Source: Knoxdaviesia capensis (Eukaryota; Ascomycota; Sordariomycetes; Microascales; Gondwanamycetaceae). From it: a stretch of DNA of 17,398 bases. The notes under the pieces were generated by a model. The model had not been told where the DNA came from. It saw nothing but the letters and a program-made list of their open reading frames with translations, and did no database searches. Each line of letters opens with the position of its first letter. The stretch's first letter is position 1. The stretch spans positions 1,321,787-1,339,184 of the forward strand of contig LNGK01000012.1 of the NCBI GenBank assembly GCA_001510575.1, read 5' to 3'. Positions 1 to 8,815 of the stretch are shown here, piece after piece. The translations under genes and the position numbers were made by a program.

Positions 1-253
1 CCCCCCCCCCCCCCTTAACCTACCTATTAATCCTACGGGAACCGAGAAAACTTCCGTAGTCCCTCCCCCCCCCTATTTTCGGATCCTAGAAGCCGTTTAA
101 CTCCTATAGCACTCCGATTTTTACGTTTTAATAGAACGAGTTTTAGTAACTAATTCTACCCCCCCCTTCCCCTACCGAGTTAGCTTTATTATTTACGATA
201 TTATATAACGAACGATATCCCTAATTAAGTCCTCGACTTCGAGGTAGAAGAGA
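1..253 (+). other. copia 5' leader or gag N-terminus with C-runs
   Basis: No domain is recognisable. The gag frame stays fairly open upstream to about position 2, so this may be N-terminal gag rather than leader; an ATG start cannot be placed because ATG would have become ATA. Three homopolymer C tracts occur at 1-14, 65-73 and 159-166. C-runs are the kind of sequence that CpA-specific mutation spares except at their last base. One of the rare surviving CpA sites is at 110-111. Confidence 0.4.
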
Positions 254-1400
254 GCCGAGCTTCTAGCTAATAACTACGAGGCTATCCTAGAACCTAAGGG
301 AGAGACTCCTATATATATACCTAATACCTATAACGTCTACTATCCTCCCCTCCCTTAGGTATAATTTATAAAAGTAATAACCGAGACGGTTACTAAGAAC
401 TTAAGGGAAATTAAGAAGGATAGCGATAGGAAATAGAACTAAATCGTAGATTTAGAGCGGTAATAGGTATTAATTAAGAAGATCTTAGATATATAAAATA
501 AGGTTTTATAGATAACTTAAGAGAATAAACGATAATATAGATCCTCTTTCTAATAGTAGGAATATTAATTAGAAAACGAAAATAACGATAACTTAGATAA
601 AGACGGGAACTATAGACGTTTAGCTATAAAAGTTAAGATAAAGGAGCTTAAGAACTACGCTATCTTTATCGATAAGACCCTAAAGCTAGCTAGTACTTTA
701 GAATAGCTATAGTAATCTAAAGAGTTCGAGACTACCCTAAACGCGCTAGGTATTACTATTAAATAACTCTAAGACCTCTAACCCCTAGTAAGCGCGTATA
801 TAGTACGTATAATAAAAGAAACGATCGCCCTTAAGATTTCCTTTATATTTAAGGATAAGGTAAATACTTATACCTTATTTAGATCGCTAAAGTAGAATTT
901 CTAAGTAACTAGGGAGTTATAGATTAAAAATATTATAATAGTTTTTAATTTCTAAACTAAACTAAGAGAGGGAATATATTAAATCCTAAATCGATTTATC
1001 TTTATAGTATATAAAGTAAGACTAAAAGGGCTTATAATCCCGATTATCTTAACTATAATAGGCGCCTACTATTATATTACTACCCGCTACCCTAAGCTTA
1101 ATAGAGACCTCTATACTATCTTAAAGAGTTTTAATAAGGATATTAACGATAAGGTTACCCTTATTATAGCTATATTTAAATATATAGCTAAGAATATAAA
1201 CCGCGCTACGCGCTAATAGTAATCTAGATATCCTCTTAACTAGAAGAAGGATAATAGCGTAAAGAAACTTAACTACTATACCCCCCCCTCCCTTAAGCCT
1301 ACCGCTAGTAGTATCCCTATTTAGAAGAAAAGTAATATTTAATACTATTAATATAGCTTAAAAGGTTATATTATAAGTAAGTATTAAGTAAAAGCGAATA
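254..1400 (+). other. copia Gag region with CCHC zinc knuckle
   Basis: Gag forms the virus-like particle shell and binds the element RNA. The stretch from 254 reads as a charged, partly helical protein (for example codons for LRRLAIKVKIKELKN-like sequence near 615-665), followed by a long hydrophobic/basic segment to about 1210. The zinc knuckle lies at 1343-1384: Tyr-X2-Tyr-X4-Tyr-X4-Tyr in the present sequence, where the spacing C-X2-C-X4-H-X4-C and the Gly after Lys identify it, and each Tyr codon (TAC or TAT) is what RIP makes of TGC, TGT or CAT. A C-run at 1281-1288 codes for prolines just before it. Assignment of the knuckle is strong; the gag core family is inferred from position. Confidence 0.75.
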
Positions 1401-1559
1401 GTAAAGAGAAGACTTATAAGCTAGGAGCCGTAAATACTATAACTTCTATTAAGAAGCTTATTAAGGGTAAAGGTAATAAGCCTCCGAAGGACGCTAAACT
1501 AGAGGAGTTAACTACCCTCTACGGTACTACCTATACCGCTATAAACTAATAACCCTTTA

Positions 1560-1900
1560 AGCCTTACCCTATATACTATATCTATATAAATTAGATTTAT
1601 AATATAGGTTTAGATTCCTATATTTTAAATAACCTATCTTAGTTTAAGCGAGGATCCCTAAAGACTTTTACTAATTTAATTAAGTTAAGGAACGGATTAT
1701 TAAGAGTTTAATATATTAGAACTATTTAACTCTAGATAAAGGACGGATCTAACCTTAAGATTACTAACGTCTAATATTACCTTACCTTTCTTATTAACGT
1801 TATCTCTAGAATTATTTAGTATAAGAAGGGGTACGTTCTAGTAGTAAACTAGTTAATAATTAAGGATAAGGTTATTATTACTATCTTTCTAATAGAAAGA
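1560..1900 (+). other. copia aspartic protease remnant
   Basis: The protease cuts the polyprotein. At 1595-1635 the frame reads Ile-Tyr-Asn-Ile-Gly-Leu-Asp-Ser-Tyr-Ile, matching the family block W-I-x-D-[ST]-G-[AS]-[DS]-x-H-[IV]. The residue at the catalytic Asp position (1601-1603) is AAT, Asn, preceded by a T, so GAT to AAT is the expected bottom-strand RIP change; the His of the block is TAT. The enzyme would be catalytically dead even without stops. Downstream sequence to about 1900 carries the beta-rich remainder but no further diagnostic residues that I can name. Confidence 0.75.
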
Positions 1901-2029
1901 GGCTTTACGTTAGAAGTAAAGGAAGGCCTTAAGGCCTATATAACTATAAACGAGGTTCCTCGCGAGGAAGGCTATACCTTATATATTAAAGTTAATAGTA
2001 CCGTATACGCTAACGTATCCCTATATACG

Positions 2030-2720
2030 CTTTTAAAGAGCGAGGCTCTTATATACTAACGCCTTTACTACCCTAGAAGGGTAGCTATATCCTAAATAGT
2101 TAAGGCGGTTACTAATTCTCTAGTTAAGAAGGTAACTAGACTTATCGAGCTTTATAGCGCCTACGAGTTTAGAAAGATAACGTCTTTTAAACTACTAGAC
2201 TCTAAAGTACCCTCTAAGGTACCTAGGGAAGTTATCTATATAGATATAGGTACTATACGATTAGTATCTATAAACGGGAATAGCTACTTCTTATTAATAT
2301 ATAATAAAGTAACGAGCTAACGATCGGTTTATATAATAGCCTAAAAGAGTAATATACTTATATATATCTAAAAGACTATTAAGAGATAGGCGTTAGAGCT
2401 AGGCCGGAAGCCTAAGAAGCTCTATAGCGATAACGGTACTAACGTCGGTATTAAGAAGCTAGTTACTTACTATAACGAGTAGGGAATTAAGTATATAATA
2501 TCGCTTCTATACTACCTAACTAAGAACGGGCGTATTAAGCGTAGTATCTACGAGGTCTTATAAAAGACTAAAGTAACCGTTATTACTAAGAGTATCCCGC
2601 TAGAGCTATAGGATAAGATTATAACCGCGGTAGTCTATATACTTAATTAGATAGTTATTTCTAGGAGCTTTAATACGCTAATCGGCGCCTTTTAGAAGGC
2701 TTACGGGATATACGAGAAGG
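2030..2720 (+). other. copia integrase (HHCC and DDE core) remnant
   Basis: Integrase inserts the cDNA into host DNA. A pre-integrase zinc-binding segment starts at about 2042, where Ala-Leu-Ile-Tyr-stop-Arg-Leu-Tyr-Tyr-Pro corresponds to the family's L-W-H-x-R-L-x-H-P. The catalytic core follows: first Asp intact at 2243-2245 (in an Ile-Asp-Ile-Gly-Thr context), second Asp intact at 2429-2431 (Ser-Asp-Asn-Gly-Thr), and the third acidic residue at 2537-2539 reads AAG, Lys, in Asn-Gly-Arg-Ile-Lys-Arg, where the family has N-G-x-x-E-R. The preceding codon ends in T, so GAG to AAG is the RIP-expected change. Order and spacing of the three residues are normal for copia integrases. Confidence 0.85.
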
Positions 2721-3055
2721 TTAATATATTATACCTTCGAATACTAGGTTTTAAGTATATTATATATATAAACCCCCTCTAGCGATAGAAGATATTAAGC
2801 GCTAAATTCGATAGCTAAAATACTAAGCTAATACTTATAGGCGTAAAAGGTATCTTAGTTAGATACTAAGGCCGCTATTTTTATAGAATATAGATTCTAG
2901 AATTTAGATAGGTATATATTATTAAGGATATCTAGTTTTAGGAACGTATCTATAAGCTTTTATATAGAAAGTACGTTCGATCTTACCCTCTAAGAGCGCT
3001 ATATTAGTTAAAAGCTAGCGCTACTACTAGTAGTAGTATCCCTAAGAAGGGGATA

Positions 3056-3127
3056 TCTAGCGTATTAGAGCTATCTAGCGTACTAGAGCTATCTAGGGTA
3101 TTAGAGCTAACGGCCGTATTAGAACCG
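3056..3127 (+). repeat. 18-bp tandem repeat x4 in the integrase-RT linker
   Basis: Four head-to-tail 18-bp units (3056-3073, 3074-3091, 3092-3109, 3110-3127) encode, in the polyprotein frame, a six-residue unit Ser-Ser-Val-Leu-Glu-Leu that decays in the last two copies (Thr-Ala-Val-Leu-Glu-Pro in the fourth). The unit is an exact multiple of three and therefore in-frame. It sits in the disordered linker between integrase and reverse transcriptase, where copia elements tolerate length change. Probably a replication-slippage expansion in the once-active element. Confidence 0.85.
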
Positions 3128-3339
3128 TCTAATACGTAGAACTTATTAGATAACGAGGAAGTTATAACTACGAATCCTCTTATTACTAATAAGGGCCGCT
3201 TAAGACCGGATAAACTTAAAGACCTTAACGAATTAGCTAGTAATTAACTACTAAGAAGTACTTTTATAATAGTATCCGATTTAATCTACTTATATAATAT
3301 TAACGAAGTATTAAAGCGTAACCCTTAGCGAGACTAGAA

Positions 3340-4100
3340 AGCTATAGGAACTTAGATAGAAGCTATTAGGATTAAATTTCGGAAGGTTATTAAGATAAAG
3401 ACTTTTAAGGTAATATAGGGAAAGCCTCTAAAGAAACTAATTACTATAAAGCTCGCCTTTTAATAGAAGACTAACGCGGAAGGTAATAAAACTAAAAAGA
3501 AAGTAAGATAGTATACTCGAGGCTTTTAATAACGAGAAAGCGTTAACTTCTATAAAACGTTCGTATTAACTACGACCCCGGATATGTAGAAGATCTTATT
3601 AGCCCTCGTAGTTAAGACGAGAGCTACCCTATAGTAGATAGACGTAGTCTCTATTTACTTATAAGGAGAGCTTAAGGAAACGATCTATATTATCCCTAAG
3701 CCTATAATACGTAAGTACCTAGACGAATATCTTAAGGAGGCCCTAAAGGTTAGATAGAAGTTAGGAAGCGCTTAGTAGTATTTTATTCTACTAAAACTAC
3801 TATATAGACTAAAGTAGTTAGGAAGATAGTAGTAGATTCGCTTCCGAGAAGTACTTATAATAATCGGATTTAAGCCTTTATAGGCTAATAACGTAATTTA
3901 CTATAACCCCTAGACCCGAGTAGTTATCTCTTCTTACGTTAATAACCTACTAATCCTTTCCCCTAATAAATCTATAGCTAATTAATTTAAGAAAAACCTA
4001 ATAAGTATCCTAATCTCTAAGTACTAAGGAGAGCCTAAATAGCTCTTAGGAATAGCTATTAAGATCGAGAACGATAGTATCTTAATTAGCTAGGATACCT
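3340..4100 (+). other. copia reverse transcriptase (RVT_2 type) remnant
   Basis: The enzyme copies element RNA into cDNA. In frame, 3638-3700 reads Ile-Asp-Val-Val-Ser-Ile-Tyr-Leu-stop-Gly-Glu-Leu, the copia block D-V-x-[ST]-A-[FY]-L-x-G-x-L, with the first catalytic Asp (GAC, 3641-3643) kept. The active-site box at 3935-3946 reads Tyr-Val-Asn-Asn, the copia Y-V-D-D with both Asp codons changed to Asn (AAT, AAC), followed by Leu-Leu-Ile-Leu. One of the few TpG sites of the element, making an ATG, lies at 3584-3586 in this domain. Length and spacing are normal; Asn-Asn plus many stops make it inactive. Confidence 0.92.
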
Positions 4101-4379
4101 ATATTAAGGATATACTAGAGGAGTTCTAGCTTTTAAATTACTAAACCGTAATTACGCTAATAGAGCTAGTTACCTTTTTACCCCCTAAGTATAAAGATAT
4201 ATAACTTACTAATTAAGGCTTATACTATTAAATAATAAGAAAGCTCTTATACTTTATAGGAAAGACCTAACCTAACGTAGCTTACGCTATATATTAGTAC
4301 GCGCGCTTCTCTTACGACTTATAAATTATATACGTTAAAGGCCTAAAGCGTATACTACGGTACCTTACTAGATACGCTT

Positions 4380-4909
4380 AGAAGGGGATTACTTACCGAT
4401 AGAGTCTTATAGCGTAAGATTAGATACTAAACGCCTAGGCCGATACCTTATACGGTAATACTAAAGACGTTAAATTTAAATTAATTACTAGCTACGTTAT
4501 TATACTTAATAATAACCCTATTAGCTAGTATAGTAAACGGTAGAAGTAAACTATTAACTCTTCTACTAAAGCTAAGATCTACGCGCTATAAGAGACTATA
4601 TACTACCTAGTATAGCTTTAATATTTATTAACTAAACTTAACTTTTATATTAGGAATATCGTCCTCTAGGAGGATAATACCGTTACTATTACTACCGTTA
4701 CGAAACCTAATTACTATCTAAACCTAAAATACGTTAGTACGCCTCTTTACTCTACTATCGACCGAGTACGGGAACTTAATATTAGAGTATAATACGTACC
4801 TACGGTAGAGTAATTAGCGGACGTATTAACTAAGCTATTAGGAAGAATACTATTTAAGAGGTATACGGGATTACTAGTATATAACGTTCTAATTAAGAAA
4901 AGGTATTAA
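4380..4909 (+). other. copia RNase H and polyprotein C-terminus
   Basis: RNase H removes template RNA from the hybrid. The frame gives Ala-Asp-Thr-Leu-Tyr-Gly-Asn-Thr near 4437-4460, Tyr-Val-Ile-Ile-Leu-Asn-Asn-Asn-Pro-Ile-Ser-stop-Tyr-Ser near 4494-4535 and Ser-Ser-Thr-Lys-Ala-Lys-Ile-Tyr-Ala-Leu near 4559-4590, matching the copia blocks Y-x-D-A-D-x-A-x-d, G-x-x-x-x-x-x-x-x-I-S-W-x-S and L-S-S-T-E-A-E-Y-x-A-L. The tail near 4811-4850 (Leu-Ala-Asp-Val-Leu-Thr-Lys-Leu-Leu-Gly) fits the family's A-D-x-L-T-K-x-L. The Glu to Lys changes in the S-S-T-E-A-E block again follow a T. A TAA at 4907-4909 fits the original end. Confidence 0.88.
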
Positions 4910-5189
4910 ATATTAGAATAATTTATATTATATTATCCTTTATATAGCTAGAAGTTTATAATAAAGAATAAAGCTACGATAAATAGCTTAGGGAATAATA
5001 ATAGATATAATATAGATTTATAAAGAGCCTAGTATAGGAAGGGAAGCCTTAGAAGGTATTAGGGATCTAGACGGGAAGAAGCCTAGATCCTATAGGGGAT
5101 AAGAGGGAAGCTTTCCCCCTATCTATTCTAGCTTAGTATTTATAGCTATTAACTACTTATCTTGTTTTTTACCCCCTACCTTTATAAAT
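4910..5189. other. copia 3' flank (possible 3' LTR) up to the gypsy junction
   Basis: No coding signal. This would be the place for the polypurine tract and 3' LTR, but no second LTR copy is available in the window for comparison. It holds a stem-loop (see 5063-5090), a near-palindrome around 5108-5120, and a rare TpG site at 5163-5164. In the opposite strand the gypsy integrase frame stays open through about 5110, so the exact junction between the two elements cannot be placed better than about 5110-5250. Confidence 0.5.
5063..5090. repeat. 8-bp perfect inverted repeat (stem-loop)
   Basis: GGATCTAG at 5063-5070 and CTAGATCC at 5083-5090 are perfect reverse complements with a 12-base purine-rich spacer. 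It lies downstream of the copia polyprotein, where a transcript-end structure or part of an LTR would be expected. Function not shown. Confidence 0.6.
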
Positions 5190-5700
5190 AGTATTAACTA
5201 TAAAGTTACGCTTCTAATTCTAACCGCCTTTCCTATATTCGAATAAGAGTTAAAAGGGGTACTATTATTAGTAATAATCTCGACTAGCGGTCCGAATACT
5301 ACGTAAATACGTGCTACTAGTAACTTTATAGTAGCTAAGGTACTATTATAAGGGTCTATAGCTACTATAGCGTAGCCGGTAACGTACTTAACTACTATTA
5401 ATAGCTATATCTATTTACTATTAATAATAAAACGGCTAATAAAGTCTATTCCCTAGCGTACTAATAGTTATATAGTTAGGATTAGTCGTAGCGATTCTAT
5501 TACTTCAGGGGGCTTTTATAATAATTAATATTCTATATATTATTAAATAGCCTTATTCGTAGCTAAAATTAAGTTAGGATACTATATTCGTTTAGCTAAT
5601 AACGTATATAGGGTACTAACGCGCGTATAGCCTTCTAGCTTATAGACCTTAATAGCTTCTAAAATAGAGGCCTCGTACGTTAATATCTTTATTAAGATAC
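5190..5700 (-). other. gypsy integrase remnant, C-terminal part missing
   Basis: The zinc-binding part runs about 5690-5525: Tyr codons stand at the positions expected for the H-H pair (within Val-Tyr-Lys-Leu-Glu-Gly-Tyr-Thr), and Tyr-Ile-Glu-Tyr at 5539-5528 fits C-x-x-C with both Cys changed. The catalytic core begins with stop-Gly-Ile-Asp-Phe-Ile, where Asp (GAC, 5446-5444) is kept and the stop replaces Trp. The second site reads Ile-Thr-Asn-Asn-Ser-Thr-Pro-Phe (about 5275-5252), with the catalytic Asp at 5269-5267 now AAT, and Gly to Ser beside it. After about 5230 similarity fades and the final Glu region is absent, so the element is truncated here. Confidence 0.82.
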
Positions 5701-6069
5701 GGTTAATAACGGTATATACTTCGCTATAAAAGATAGCGAAATAGTCCTAAACGAAGGTTAAAGGGACGCGATAGGGGAGTAGATAGCTATTCTCTAAGTA
5801 ATTAATAATATCTTAGACGTTATACTATTTAAGGTTATCTAACTTCTTAATATTAGGGGCGATTAATATATCGTTCGTAGGTTATTTAGTATTTATAGTA
5901 TTATTCGGAGGCTATTTAGCGTCGTTTTATAGTAGTCGCGCTAGTAGACGTATCTTAAATCGTTAGTTTAGTAGTCTAGGGGTCTCGTTATTAATAGTAG
6001 GAAAGACGTCGGTTAACGTATTATTATCGTTCGTTTCGTACCTTTCCTCCTTATTCGTTACGAGCGCTA

Positions 6070-6700
6070 TATCTATATACGGCCGTAATAACTAATTAAC
6101 TAAAATATTAGCTTTTCTAGATTAATAGTAAATATATACGTTATAGTATACGATTATATTAAGAAATCGTAATATTCTAGTTAGTTATTCTTATTTAATA
6201 GTAAAAAAGTATAGGGTTTTATAGTTAGTAATAATAGTAATCTTAGCGGCCTCTAGCTAGCTCCTTTAATACTATAATAATATAATAATAACGAGTATTT
6301 CTCTCTCTTAAATACTATATCGCTATTAGGTCTTTAATAAAACGGCGCTAAAGTACGTAACTAGGCGTAAAACGCTACGTTTATTATTAGAATCGCGTTA
6401 TAATTAAAATAACGTAGTACTAATAGTATAATTAAAAGCGTTAGTCTTAAGTACCGATAGGAGTATATAGTCGTAGTTACGTAGCTCTAGGAGGGAGGCT
6501 ATAGTATTACGAATATCGCGCTAAGCTTATAATAACTCGTTATCTAGCTATACTTATACGCCTTTAGGCTTATCTACTCTAGTATACTTATAGAGTAGAC
6601 GCGCTTTATATACGAAATAGGGGATAAAGTAGCGTAAATAGCTAGTAATATTTAAAAAACTATAGATCTTAGTAGTAGTAGTAGGCGCTAGTCTCTTATA
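6070..6700 (-). other. gypsy RNase H (RT-linked) remnant
   Basis: Reading leftwards from 6700, the connection segment gives Thr-Lys-Ile-Tyr-Ser-Phe-Leu-Asn-Ile-Thr-Ser-Tyr-Leu-Arg-Tyr-Phe-Ile-Pro, the usual gypsy 'L..FLG..NYYR.FI' block following the RT palm. Near 6240-6200 the frame gives Ile-Ile-Thr-Asn-Tyr-Lys-Thr-Leu-Tyr-Phe-Phe (family: T-D-H-K-x-L), with the catalytic Asp changed to Asn and His to Tyr. It closes near 6120-6080 with Ser-Arg-Lys-Ala-Asn-Ile-Leu-Val-Asn-stop-Leu, matching the G-K-x-N-x-x-A-D-x-L-S-R end of the domain. This supports a complete but dead RNase H. Confidence 0.85.
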
Positions 6701-6749
6701 GATAATAGCTACCTTCTTAGGATCGGGACGAATACCGTAGATAGAGATA

Positions 6750-7420
6750 ATTATTCCTAGGAACTTACTTTCTTTAACGAACTATTCGTATTTCTTAAGG
6801 TTTAATAATAGTTAATAGCGGCTTAATTAGCGTAGAATAGCGACTATTCTCTTAGTTAATTCTATTATTATCTTATTTTAAATATAAATATTATTTAAAA
6901 GGCCTATAATAAAGGTACGTACCGGCTTAAGGACTTCGTTTATAAAACGCTAGAAGGTTATAGGTACGTTTATAAAGCTAAATAGTATATAAAGCTATTT
7001 ATATTATCTAAAAGGCGTAGAAAACGCTATCTTTAATACTACCTTAGGGTCTATAACTATCTATTAGAAGCCGTCTTCTAAGTTAAGAAAGGTATAGAAT
7101 CGGTATTTAACGGCCTATTATAGGGAATCCTCGATATTCGGTAATAGATAAGCTACCTTTTACGTAACTTCGTTTAATATATAGTAGTTAATTACGAAAC
7201 GGTATCTAAGCTAGTTATTATTAAGGAGGGGCTTCTTAGGTAATAATAGTATAGGTACGGACTATAGGGAGTTAATAGCGTATCGAATAATACTAAGTAA
7301 GAGTAGTTTATTAGTAAATTCCTTTATAATTTTACGTTAGTAAGGGCTATAACGGCGTAGGGGGAGAGATCTAGGTTTAGTATTAACGGTCTTAATATTA
7401 TATTAAGTACGGGCCTTTAC
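6750..7420 (-). other. gypsy reverse transcriptase (RVT_1 type) remnant
   Basis: The frame gives Tyr-Arg-Phe-Val-Ile-Asn-Tyr-Tyr-Ile-Leu-Asn-Glu-Val-Thr (family W-R-x-x-x-D-Y-R-x-L-N-x-x-T), then Phe-Leu-Asn-Leu-Glu-Asp-Gly-Phe (F-x-x-L-D-L-x-x-G-[FY], Asp to Asn at 7084-7082), Ala-Phe-Ser-Thr-Pro-Phe (K-T-A-F-x-T), and a Pro-Ile-Thr-Phe-stop-Arg-Phe block (P-A-T-F-Q-R). The active site reads Leu-Leu-Asn-Asn-Ile with Asn-Asn at 6895-6890 in place of the Y-x-D-D Asp pair. All four catalytic or near-catalytic changes follow a T, as bottom-strand RIP predicts. N-terminal codons Leu-Asp-Val-Lys-Ala near 7425 mark where the second gypsy copy stops matching. Confidence 0.92.
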
Positions 7421-7819
7421 GTCTAGTCTAATATCGAAATACTATAGAATAAAGACGAAAGTATTATTATCGAAGGCCTTTTATATAATTATTAAGGCTT
7501 CGGTATTTACCTTCTTCTATTAGTTTTTTATAATAATATAGGTACTATAAATAATATCGCGTTTCGTACGTTCTTTTATAAGTAATAGTTACTTCTTATA
7601 CTTAAGTAATAGCTCTTTATTAAATTCGATAGTTACTTAGTTAGTATTTACTATTCTAGGAAACGTTTATTAAGGTAAAAAAGTATTATTATATTATTAC
7701 TTAGTAAGGTACGTAATAAAGGGAAACGATTTAGAGGTAATATAAGAGAAGGTATAGGTATCGGGATTTATAAGTAAAATACCGTAAATATATATCGATA
7801 GAGGTAAAGGGAGGTTCTT

Positions 7820-7882
7820 ATCGTAGAAAGAGGTAGGATTATCGTAAAAAGAGGTGATATTATCGTAGGAAGAGGTAATATT
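7820..7882 (-). repeat. 21-bp in-frame tandem repeat x3 (protease-RT linker)
   Basis: Three consecutive 21-bp units (7862-7882, 7841-7861, 7820-7840) encode in the polyprotein frame a seven-residue unit Asn-[Ile/Pro]-Thr-Ser-[Ser/Phe]-Tyr-Asp. The same three units are present in the other gypsy copy at 14121-14183, so the expansion existed before the two copies separated. One unit carries a rare surviving TpG (7854-7855). Confidence 0.9.
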
Positions 7883-7899
7883 TATTAGACTAGAATTAG

Positions 7900-8360
7900 T
7901 AGTAGAGGTAGTATAAGTAATAGCGATATTATCTTATCTCTAAGGAGGGTAGAAATATAGAATAATAGGGGAATCGCGTAAGAGTATAAGCTTTATTATA
8001 CTATTAGCGTTAGTATAACTAAGCTTCGTAGCTTTACTTTAGCCGATAGTTAGGTTAGTAAAGTAGGTACCGTTAGTAATAATACTAGCTATTATAGAAA
8101 TAACCTTAGATAGTCTATTAATAGTCGTTAATTAAAAAGAAATAACGATATCGTTAATAATAGCGAAGCTACTATTACCGCTTAGGTTACTAAGGCGTAG
8201 AGGGTTAATAGATCGGTATAGTACTAAATAGCGATAGGCATATAATTTAGAGATAAATACGCTAGCTATTCTAGTATTAATAAATACTATAAATAGCGTT
8301 TATTAATTATTCGTTAGTAAACTAGTATAGAAGTAGTATCGTTTACGGTATCCTTCGTAT
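7900..8360 (-). other. gypsy aspartic protease remnant
   Basis: In frame the sequence around 8285-8250 reads Val-Phe-Ile-Asn-Thr-Arg-Ile-Ala-Ser-Val-Phe-Ile-Ser, fitting the retroviral-type block [LIV]-x-[LIV]-D-[ST]-G-A-x-x-x-F-[IV]-S. The catalytic Asp codon at 8278-8276 is AAT (Asn), and the Gly codon is AGA (Arg), both after a T, as RIP predicts. The homologous site in the + copy (13725-13727) still has GAT. The surrounding region to about 7900 reads as beta-rich sequence with a Ser-Leu-Gly-Gly-Asn motif, without other diagnostic residues. Confidence 0.78.
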
Positions 8361-8815
8361 CGTAGCTATTTTATTAGTATCTTATTAATTAACGTTAATT
8401 CCTCTACTAAAGGGATTATAAATAATATAGAATAGTAAGTAACGTTAGCGAAATAGTTATTATCTACGTCTAAGCTTATAGCTTCTAAGAGGGGAGATCC
8501 TTTAGGAGATAAGTCTTCTTTCTATATAAGGTATATACTATAAATAGCGGGTTTCTTATCCCTTCTCTTATTATTCCGCTATCCTTTATCCGTTATTAGT
8601 CTATCTTTATTCCTAGAGGGGTAGGGAATAAGGGAACGGTATATCTTTCGGTCTTAACTTCGTAAATAGTTACGGTCGCGGGAGGTATTTTAAGAATAGT
8701 TACGAGGCTCGTAGGAATAACTACGATTATCTATTATTCGGCCTCGGTTTATCGTGAAACGCGTATTCTAGCGCGCCTTTTAACGTCGATCGTTATTCTT
8801 AATACGTAGCTCTAT

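Larger units (their letters stand above)
254..4909 (+). pseudogene. copia gag-pol polyprotein, stop-riddled by RIP
   Basis: This would have been the single gag-pol polyprotein of a copia element, roughly 1,550 codons, which is within the usual size for the family. Landmarks all share one frame: CCHC knuckle at 1343, protease at 1601, integrase Asp at 2243 and 2429, RT Asp at 3641, the YVDD-type box at 3935 and the C-terminal RNase H tail ending at a TAA at 4907-4909. Damage is purely substitutional: His and Cys positions read Tyr (TAT/TAC), Gln and Trp positions read TAG/TAA, Met reads Ile (ATA), and some Asp and Glu read Asn and Lys where the preceding base is T. No functional product is possible. 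The 5' limit is the first convincing gag-like stretch, not a start codon. Confidence 0.88.
1..5160 (+). mobile_element. RIP-degraded Ty1/copia LTR retrotransposon, 5' end outside window
   Basis: The domain order gag-CCHC, protease, integrase, reverse transcriptase, RNase H is the Ty1/copia (Pseudoviridae) order, with integrase before RT. All domains read in a single + strand frame from about position 254 to 4909, interrupted only by TAA/TAG codons that CpA-to-TpA change would create from Gln, Trp and Arg codons. No net insertion or deletion is needed. The 5' LTR and primer-binding site are not visible: nothing in 1-250 matches the 3' flank, so the element starts upstream of the window or has lost its end. 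The 3' limit is uncertain and is placed where the neighbouring gypsy element's reading frame takes over, near 5160-5190. Identity of the family is firm; both boundaries are weak. Confidence 0.9.

Noticed and set aside
1..30. Telomeric repeat at the window start (CCCC...TTAACC)
   Set aside because: There is no tandem CCCTAA/TTAGGG pattern, only one C-run followed by non-repeating sequence.
3581..3590. ATG near 3584 as a real translation start
   Set aside because: It lies within the RT domain and is followed at once by TAG in frame. It is only one of the rare unmutated TpG sites.
254..4909. Possible alternative genetic code, with TAA and TAG read as Gln or Trp in otherwise good copia frames
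   Set aside because: His and Cys codons are changed to Tyr, Asp to Asn and Met to Ile at the same time, all as CpA/TpG to TpA changes on either strand. RIP explains everything; recoding would not remove catalytic residues.
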